Source: Glandiceps talaboti (taxonomy: Eukaryota; Hemichordata; Enteropneusta; Spengelidae). From it: a stretch of 64,000 bases of DNA. Under the pieces are notes generated by a model. It did no database searches and was not told the origin of the DNA. It saw only the letters and a list, made by a program, of their open reading frames with translations. The DNA is taken from contig NC_135555.1 in the NCBI RefSeq assembly GCF_964340395.1, forward strand, positions 5,001-69,000. Reading direction: 5' to 3'. Positions 57,108 through 64,000 of this stretch are shown one piece after another; within the stretch, counting starts at the first letter, position 1; every line of letters begins with the position of its first letter. The position numbers were made by a program, and so were the translations under genes.

Positions 57108-57136
57108 GTATCCTTTGTAGATTTGATAGTTTATTT

Positions 57137-57556
57137 GTATTGTCTATTGTCTGCTAATGGTCTTGTCTATTGTCTGGTACCAGTCTTGTCTATTGTGTGG
57201 TACCAGTCTTGTCTATTGTCTGCTAATGGTCTTGTCTATTGTCTGGTACCAGTCTTGTCTATTGTCTGGTACCAGTCTTGTCTATTGTCTGCTAATGGTC
57301 TTGTCTATTGTCTGGTATCAGTCTTGTCTATTGTCTGGTACCAGTCTCGTCTATTGTCTGGTATCAGTCTTGTGTATTGTCTGCTATTGGTCTTGTCTAT
57401 TGCCTGGTAACAGTCTTGTCTATTGCCTGGTAACAGTCTTGTCTATTGTCTGCTATCAGTCTTGTCTATTGTCTAGTATCAGTCTTGTGTATTGTCTGGT
57501 ATCAGTCTTGCGTATTGTCTGGTATCAGTCTTGTCTATTGTCTGGTATCAGTCTTG
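57137..57556. repeat. 23-bp minisatellite next to the exon 10 donor
   Basis: About 18 copies of a 23-bp unit, CTTGTCTATTGTCTGGTATC-AGT with the variants TGCTAATGGT and GGTACCAGT. Sub-types alternate. Three units make 69 bp, so frames stay open for 95 and 159 codons, but these are repeat artefacts. The array is probably length-polymorphic. Confidence 0.95.
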
Positions 57557-57626
57557 TCTTCATCAAAATATCTTTGGATTTCCCATGTACTATGAAATAC
57601 TACATATTCAATTATTTTTTATTTTT

Positions 57627-58650
57627 AGCACACTGAATATTAATTTAGTAGTGCTGTAGGTATCGCAAAATGTGTGTGTGTGTATGCTTAAATGACTTAA
57701 AGTCAAAACCTCCTGACTGATTGCCTTGAGATTTGGTGAAAACATTACTTTGAGTGTGTAGATGAAAATTTGTCGAAATGAAAGCTATCAATCCGTGGTT
57801 TTATAATCACACTGGTTTTCATTGTTGTCAGTGCAATGCAGTGTGGGATGTGTTATGTAATATTATATAATCACCAGACAAAGTCCATATGCCCATCTTG
57901 CTTTGCATGTGTCAAGGCTTGTTGAAATATGTGTGTGAGGATGTTATTTTTAGTCCCCAATGGGCACCACCCACAACCGGAAGGGGACTTATGCACCTCT
58001 GACTCAATGGAATTCTTATCTGTATTTTGAAAAAATCAGGATTTAGTTTTCACTGAACTGCATGTGTATTAGGGAGACCTAATACATCCATGCTGCATGG
58101 TATGTGTTACTTATTTGTTATGGTATACTAGTATGCTCAGACCACTAAGAGAACAGACTAGCAACGCCTATTGTATTAGGTGTGTCACTATCCTCCTTCA
58201 ATTGAATAAACATTGAAAAGATGTATGTAAATTTGCCTAGCAACAAGACCAAGCCCATAGCAAATCAAATGATCACATATACTGCGAAGATAACAGGAAT
58301 TGAAAGACGAATGAATAAACATTCACAAAATGTATGCAAATGTGTCTAGCAACAAGACCACACCCACAGCAACAGGCAAACGATGAAATATTTGCGAACA
58401 TAATATCAGGAATTCATACACAAGTGAACAAAAACTTTCAAAAATGTATACAAATATATCTAACAACATGACCATGCCCATAGCAACAGCCAAATGATCA
58501 CATATATCGCAAAGATGCAACATGGTTGGATAGGCAACTGGATATACATTCAGCAAATGAACACCTATTGTGAGCATGGACTAGCATATGGATAAACATG
58601 TTTAAAAACTGTACAGTTGTGTTACAACGCAATTGGCGGTATTTTAAAAA
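57627..58650 (+). mobile_element. Dispersed family A, near full-length copy (about 1 kb)
   Basis: Starts TTTTTAGCACACTGAATATT with TTTAGTAGTGCTGTAGG and (TG)n, and ends ACTGTACAGTTGTGTTACAA at about 58610-58626. The 3' third has four subrepeats with ATGCAAAT, CTAGCAACAAGACCACACC and CATAGCAACAGCC words. The middle (about 57790-58190) does not match the other copies well and may be a foreign insert. Confidence 0.75.
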
Positions 58651-59717
58651 TGATTTCAAACATTCATTCATTCATTCCTTCATTCACCAGAGGAAAAGCC
58701 ACGTTGCTAGTCTGTTCTTTTTGTGGTCTGAAGTACATGTTACTGGTTCAAATGCTACCTTGTCTCTGTGAGAATGGTAAACAGTCTTTGTCCAGGGATA
58801 TCTACTTTGTTTAGCAGCTGACTAAAACAAAGGGAACAGAATTCATTAGTCTCATTACCAATTGATTAATTGCAAATGCATTCATACATGAACAAGACAA
58901 CAGCTGTTCAGTAATATATATTGTTTCTTTGTTACCATATGAATAAAAAACTCCATGTTCATGGCTATGTACTAGTACATTGTAGATTCAAAGATATTTG
59001 CGCTCTAGCAAACTACGACAATTTTGCTTTCAACATAAAGGCACTTTCTGCTAATACTACCTCCATGCACAGTCACTCTAGCACAGGGATAGAGGGACTG
59101 TGCTCCATGCTTTCAGAGCACACATAAAGATGTACATTGAAAAAAATTGAATATTGAGAAACAGTGACATGTCTTGTCATATTTACCTGTCTGTGTGTAT
59201 ATATGCCAATGACCAAGCTGAACTGTTGAGTGTTAAGACATCACATGCATTTTTCTGGCATACATGGCTGGCCACAGTTGCATGACCATAACTGCTGTGA
59301 TATTATTATAGACCAGGCAATTTCGTATCAATTCAAAACTTGCTTGTACCTAGTGTACTTTGTCATGATGTTGCACTTTGGAGATGATCCAGGCCTGAAC
59401 CATTGAGCGCCTCTAGGTAGACAAATTTGTTGCAAAACATGCATGTATACTTGAAATGTGTGTTGAAATGTGCACTGTCCCGGCAAACTCTTCAACTCTT
59501 GTGCATACAACCATGGAAGTATCACTGATGCTGACACTTCCATGATACAAGAGAGACAAAACTCACCCATAATTTGCCCCGGTGTTGTTTCCATAGCAAC
59601 TCTGGCTTTGTCATTGGTTGGTAAAAGTGAAATGAAAATGACAGTTTAATAGATGGTATGTGCTTATATCTCTTTGTATGTATCAGGATCTCTATGATAT
59701 TTGAATCCTTTTGCATT
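58651..59717 (+). other. Intron 10: no recognised feature
   Basis: Unique intron sequence with a short (CATT)n stretch near 58661-58685. Open frames show no domain. Confidence 0.55.
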
Positions 59718-60585
59718 TCTAAAGACTTCCTATAGGAATCCTATTGTATTCCTACAAGAATCCTGTAGGAATCCTATTGTATTCCTAAAAGAATCCTATA
59801 GGAATCCTATTGTATTCCTTCAAGAATCCTATAGGAATCCTATTGTATTCCTAAAGGAATCCTATTGTATTCCTAAAAGAATCCTATAGGAATCCTATTG
59901 TATTCCTTCAAGAATCCTATAGGAATCCTATTGTATTCCTAAAAGAATCCTATAGGAATCCTATTGTATTCCTAAAAGAATCCTAAAGGAATCCTATTGT
60001 ATTCCTAAAGGAATCCTATTGTATTCCTTCAAGAATCCTATAGGAATCCTATTGTATTCCTACAAGAATCCTATATGAATCCTATAATGGTATTCCTAAA
60101 AGAATCCTATAGGAATCCTATTGTATTCCTAAAAGAATCCTAAAGGAATCCTATTGTATTCCTAAAGGAATCCTATTGTATTCCTTCAAGAATCCTATAT
60201 GAATCCTATAATGGTATTCCTAAAAGAATCCTATAGGAATCCTATTGTATTCCTAAAAGAATCCTAAAGGAATCCTATTGTATTCCTAAAGGAATCCTAT
60301 TGTATTCCTAAAAGAATCCTATAGGAATCCTATTGTATTCCTTCAAGAATCCTATAGGAATCCTATTGTATTCCTAAAAGAATCCTATAGGAATCCTATT
60401 GTATTCCTAAAAGAATCCTAAAGGAATCCTATTGTATTCCTAAAGGAATCCTATTGTATTCCTTCAAGAATCCTATAGGAATCCTATTGTATTCCTACAA
60501 GAATCCTATATGAATCCTATAATGGTATTCCTAAAAGAATCCTATAGGAATCCTATTGTATTCCTAACAGAATCCTATAGGAATC
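59718..60585. repeat. 11/33-bp hierarchical tandem repeat, AATCCTATAGG type
   Basis: The basic unit is an 11-bp word (GAATCCTATAG, GAATCCTATTG, TATTCCTAAAA) combined into periods of about 33 bp and longer repeated blocks. A block containing CCTATATGAATCCTATAATGG recurs near 60070, 60195 and 60510. GAATCCTATAGGAATC is locally palindromic, so the array can fold into many small hairpins. Because 33 is a multiple of three, one frame stays open as a repetitive 11-residue pattern; not a gene. Confidence 0.96.
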
Positions 60586-60599
60586 CTTTAGTATTTGTA

Positions 60600-61290
60600 A
60601 ACGACTTATAAATTGCTCATTTTAATAATGAACAACCCAAAGTCCAAGTGCAATATGCAAATTAGGTCTAAAAATGTGTCGTTTTGGTCAAAAATCTTCC
60701 AAAATTTAATGGGGATGCATTTGGGGATGTGTAGGTGACAAACTATTAAGCATGTAATGATCTCATTTGCGATATGTATTGTGGACAAAAACTTATTTCT
60801 CAAAAAGTACTTAGGGCTGAAATTTGGTGAGATGTTTCTAGACATGTTATTCTCCACCCAGATGTTTAAAATTATTTACACAATTGGCCCTAGCAGTCAT
60901 GACCAAGCCAAATGCCAGTATATTTTGCTAAAATAACATCATCTGGTAGGCAAGTGAGTAAACATTTAAAAAATGTATGCAAATATACCTAGCAATGGTG
61001 TATATCACAAAGATAACATGGGCATGCCCATAGCAACAGCCAAATGATTGTGTATATTGCAAAGATAACAAGGATTAATAGACAAGTGAATGAACTTTCA
61101 AAAAATGTATGCAAATATGCCTAGCAGCAAGACCCCCACCCACAGCAACAGTCAAACGATGGTGTGTATGGTAAAGATAACAACAGGGCTGGATAGGCAA
61201 CTGGATAATCATTCAGCAAATGAACTCTTATACCTAGCTTGGATCAGCATGTGGATAAATATTTTAACGAAATGTACATTTGTGCTACAA
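60600..61290 (+). mobile_element. Dispersed family A, 3' two-thirds of a copy
   Basis: Words GATATGCAAATTAGG-type, TTTTGGTCAAAAATCTT, GGGGATGCATTTGGGGATGT, CACAATTGGCCCTAGCAGTC are followed by subrepeats (ATGCAAATATGCCTAGCAGC, CATAGCAACAGCC, TTGCAAAGATAACAA). The right end is TGTACATTTGTGCTACAATG at about 61275. Confidence 0.75.
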
Positions 61291-61835
61291 TGGCATTGGT
61301 GCTATTTTAGTGTGTTTTTTACATTGTAATGAATTTCCAGTGAATATGCATTATTTATTAATACATACTATGTGTTATCGGTGTAAATCAGATCCAGGGA
61401 AACAGTAAATTTCTCTTTTCCATGAGGCCAGAACAAGTTTTGTTCCAGTTAGAGAGAGTAAATCAACCATGAATAAAATGGCAGATGTGAAAAAGCATAG
61501 TGTATTAAAGTATTCATGCCCAATGTGATCAATTTACTTTCAGAGCTGACATTTGGTGGCATTAACTGCATTAAGTTTGTCAATTATAATTATGCCGAGA
61601 AGAGAGTTAAATTGACATCCCAAACAAAATTCCTTCATGTCGTTTTTGAACACAGAACATAAACATGAATGATTTTACCAGGATTAATTTGTCATATACT
61701 AAACAGAATACTGTCACTACGAAATTTAATTTGTGTATCTATTCTTTTCTCTGAATACTGGAAATATTTCCTGTCCTGGAAAGCTGACACATTGTGCATG
61801 TATTTCATTAACGTTTTGCCTTGACATCGAATCAG
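61291..61835 (+). other. Intron 10, 3' end
   Basis: Unique sequence before exon 11. Nothing recognised. Confidence 0.6.
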
Positions 61836-61893
61836 ATTTATCTAGTGTTCTATTCTTCGGTGCAACTGTTGAAGGGGAAGTCCTCAGAGATAA
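61836..61893 (+). CDS. KCC: KCC exon 11: TM7 end and following extracellular segment
   Basis: 58 nt. Two bases complete the split Tyr codon from exon 10, then 18 codons encode LSSVLFFGATVEGEVLRD and AA starts a Lys codon at the donor AA|GTAAGT. It matches the vertebrate YxSSVVLFGACIEGVVLRDK segment without gaps. The acceptor ACATCGAATCAG has a poor pyrimidine tract, so the boundary rests mainly on phase and alignment. This is the last exon in the window; the next should begin with the third base of the Lys codon (phase 2). Confidence 0.92.
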
Positions 61894-62069
61894 GTAAGTA
61901 TGACCTTGTACCATTTGATATTGTATCACATGCAAATATCTGTGAAATAAATACATACTATGTATACAGTATTTCTTTGTGTAATAAGGCTCTCATTTCT
62001 TTGATTCTACCATAGAGGGAGCTGTTCATACAGACAACTGTCATCTCCCAAATTGTCTCTTTAATTAAC
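61894..62069 (+). other. Intron 11, 5' end
   Basis: Short unique stretch after the exon 11 donor; no further KCC exon is recognised before the right edge. Confidence 0.7.
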
Positions 62070-62690
62070 ATTTTTAATAGATTTTAGCTCCGCTGTCAGG
62101 TTTAGGTTGAATCTCCATCATCGGCTTTTGTCTGTCCGTCAACTTTTCTACTTTCCTCTTCTCCAAAACTAGTGGGTCAATTGACCTGAAATTTGTTCTG
62201 TGGGTGTCATTTGATGAGCAGATATAAGTTTGTTCAAGACAAGTTGATTGGGTCATTTTTATGCAAATTATGTCTAAAAATAGAATTTTGTTAAAAATGC
62301 TTTAAATCTCCAAAACTACTGGGCAAATTAAGTTGAAATTTCTTGTATTGGTGTCTTTGGATGAGCAGATATAAGTTTGTTCAATACAAATTGACTGGGT
62401 CATTAATGTGCAAATTAGGTCTAAATATAATATTTGGTAAAAAAGGTTTTATTTTTATTTATTTAATTATCGATGACAAATTGAGTGGGTCATTAATATG
62501 CAAATTAGGTCTAAAAATAGAATTTTTGGTAAAATGCTTCAAAAATCTTCAAAACTACTAGGCCAATTGAATTGAAATTTGTTGTGTAGGTGTCTTGGGA
62601 TGAGCATATATAAGTTTGTTCAAGACAAGTTGATTGGGTTATATATGCAAATTAGGTGTAAAAATAGAATTTTTGTAAAATGGTGACTAT
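62070..62690. repeat. Tandem repeat of about 110-150 bp with GATGAGCAGATATAAGTTTG
   Basis: Three full units and one shortened unit. Anchors GATGAGCAGATATAAGTTTG or variant at about 62212, 62362 and 62598, and GGGTCATTAATATGCAAATT-type words between. Each contains AAAACTACT and a TATGCAAATTA core. It resembles the internal repeats of families A and B but is distinct in sequence. Confidence 0.85.
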
Positions 62691-62839
62691 TTTATAAAAG
62701 TACAATATTTTACCTACTTTCTGTGTTAAATGTGTTCTATTTGCAAAAACAAAATTGTATAGTGTTACCAAAAAAAGGGAACAAAAAACCAGCAGAGCTA
62801 CCGTATTCTGACTGATAACTTAAAGTCATTTGTTACCTT

Positions 62840-64000
62840 CCATAAGCAGGAAGGCTATAATTTAGGGATGGGATGTCTCTGTCATCGTTTCTCAAAAATG
62901 GCTTGCTCAATTCAAACGAAATATGGTGTACATATTCTTTAGGGCAATGGCTTGAATAGTCTTGCTGCTAGACGTTCAGGCTTTCTTTCGATGCTATAAC
63001 TATAAGCGAACGAAGTTCGCATGTGAGGGCTTGCCCAAACAGTCTAGCGAATGTCATTTTCAGACCGGCCATTCCATTGAGATTACGATAGGCGGTGGGT
63101 TGGGCCATATATGTATATATATACTTTAATATATTCAATAACCTATGACCTCTATAAACGTACATACTAATGTGCAATATCACTTGATCATAACAAATTA
63201 CACATGGTAATACCACTATAGCTTATCGGTTTATTGTAATTGTGAGTTTGATGAGTGTGTAGACGTTGTCATTCACACATTTCAGTTAACGCATTGGTAG
63301 TTATTTATACAAGCCCCTCCTTAAGATGAATATGCATGAAAATTTAGCTATTGTCCTCTGTTTGTGCTTGTCGCTAATACGGTTCTCTGATTGGCAGTTA
63401 TTTATATCCTGATGACATTTGCTAGACCTCGGATGTTCCATCCTCGATAGCGTTGTTCGGCTGTGTGTCATATTTTATCGGAAGAACATCCGAGGGCTAG
63501 CTGATAGACTATGGCTTGAACTGATTAGGCTTTGGTAATCATACCACGAATATTTATGAGTAATTTGTATAATTAATGATTTACGGTAATTAGGCTATAT
63601 CTTAAGAATGCAAACTTCAAGTTCTTTTATACTTTGGTACAAACATTCATGATACCCTACACATGTCGTATAAATCTTATTGAATCAGATGTAAATGTTA
63701 GTTTATATGACTGATTTGCATAAGTAACGAGTTTCAGTAATTAAGCTACCCCTTACGAATGCCCACTTAAATTCAATATATGATTTGCTACATACATCAT
63801 CAATCATAACAAAGAGCATGTAGCTTCTAAAGAGGTTGTTGATGTAGCTTTTAGTTTTAATTACTCATTTGCATAATTGATGATTAACAGTAATTAGGCT
63901 ATATCTAGCTTGAACATTCAAATTCAATAGAATTTGGTATATACTTCAAATATAACTAATCGCACATGTTGTTAAAAGCTTGTTGAGGTAGCTTTTAGTT
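62840..64000. repeat. Dispersed family B, reverse orientation, split by a 554-bp insert
   Basis: Terminal block TACCTTCCATAAGCAGGAAG at about 62835, then TTTCTCAAAAATGGCTTGCT and GGGCAATGGCTTGAA to 62956. After an insertion the family resumes at 63511 (ATGGCTTGAACTGATTAGG), followed by 145-bp-type units (TAATTAGGCTATATCTTAAG, AATGATTTACGG) to the right edge. Confidence 0.85.
62957..63510. mobile_element. 554-bp non-autonomous DNA transposon with 10-bp target duplication
   Basis: ATGGCTTGAA flanks both sides (62947-62956 and 63511-63520). The two ends form an imperfect inverted repeat (AGTCTTGCTGCTAGAC at the left; AGTCTATCAGCTAGCC read inward from the right). Inside are a GCGAACGAAGTTCGC hairpin (63008-63022) and the inverted pair CTCGGATGTTC and GAACATCCGAG. 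No transposase is recognised. A 9-10-bp duplication would be longer than the 8 bp usual for hAT. Confidence 0.85.

Larger units (their letters stand above)
9761..64000 (+). other. KCC (SLC12A4-7-like): K-Cl cotransporter gene (SLC12A4-7/KCC family), 5' part, 11 coding exons in window
   Basis: KCC proteins move K+ and Cl- out of cells together, setting cell volume and intracellular chloride at the plasma membrane. Eleven exons with compatible phases (1,1,0,0,0,0,2,1,1,1,2 at exon ends) give 486 codons that align end to end with vertebrate KCCs from the start Met to the loop after TM7, roughly the first 45 percent. Landmarks are [74 protein letters not shown] and DAQKSIP. The gene spans more than 52 kb because of repeat-filled introns. 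The 3' half lies past 64000. KCC rather than NKCC/NCC is supported by the N-terminal RFxV plus NLALYE motif, and by the four-cysteine loop lying between TM5 and TM6. Confidence 0.96.

Noticed and set aside
57123-57636. Open frames of 95 and 159 codons
   Set aside because: They run through the 23-bp minisatellite, where three units keep any frame open. The translation is purely periodic and lies in a KCC intron.
59701-59889. Repetitive 62-codon open frame
   Set aside because: Product of the 33-bp tandem repeat; the period is a multiple of three.

Overview
This is a stretch of animal nuclear DNA: AT-rich, intron-rich and crowded with repeats. It has no bacterial operon structure. The pervasive invertebrate-type repeats (non-LTR and Penelope-like retroelements, hAT remnants, fold-back MITEs, many microsatellites) suggest a marine invertebrate, but I cannot settle the phylum from the sequence.

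One real host gene was found. It is a plus-strand K-Cl cotransporter (SLC12A4-7/KCC family) starting at 9761 and running off the right edge. Eleven coding exons can be placed with consistent splice phases: 9761-9893, 13402-13428 (a 27-nt microexon), 30493-30599, 32741-32866, 34545-34691, 47468-47653, 51170-51408, 55527-55732, 56234-56365, 57009-57107 and 61836-61893. They total 1460 nt (486 codons plus 2 nt). They encode the cytosolic N-terminus with an RFxV SPAK/OSR1-docking motif, TM1 to about TM7, and the four-cysteine glycosylated extracellular loop. The remaining membrane segments and the C-terminal domain lie beyond the window.

Layout. 1-1998: a 59-bp satellite whose monomer carries an 18-bp palindrome. 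2531-3790: a tandem repeat of about 600 bp. 3791-9246: gene-free DNA with short tandem duplications, a 105-bp GC-rich repeat fused to a perfect 78-bp palindrome, a hairpin element, and a microsatellite plus LINE 3' tail. 9247-9760: upstream flank of the KCC gene. 9894 to the end: KCC introns full of mobile DNA. The introns contain an internally deleted LINE (14509-15527), a hAT-like TIR element (18021-19770), two reverse transcriptase fragments (28629-29246 plus strand; 44061-44890 minus strand), a hAT C-terminal remnant (37563-38125), a Penelope-like element 3' end with a GIY-YIG endonuclease fragment and a hammerhead ribozyme motif (41230-41950), and a nearly full-length decayed LINE carrying a tRNA-like SINE insert (52055-54640). 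There are also many copies of two dispersed families, here called A and B.

The most unusual points are: the hammerhead ribozyme fold downstream of the Penelope-like endonuclease; local tandem copies of the 3' ends of KCC exons 8 and 9, including their splice-donor regions, in the following introns; a weak tandem splice donor at exon 10 followed by a minisatellite; a candidate in-frame microexon; several near-perfect palindromes; and dispersed family A, whose subrepeats carry ATGCAAAT, CTAGCAAC and CCACGCCC-like motifs.
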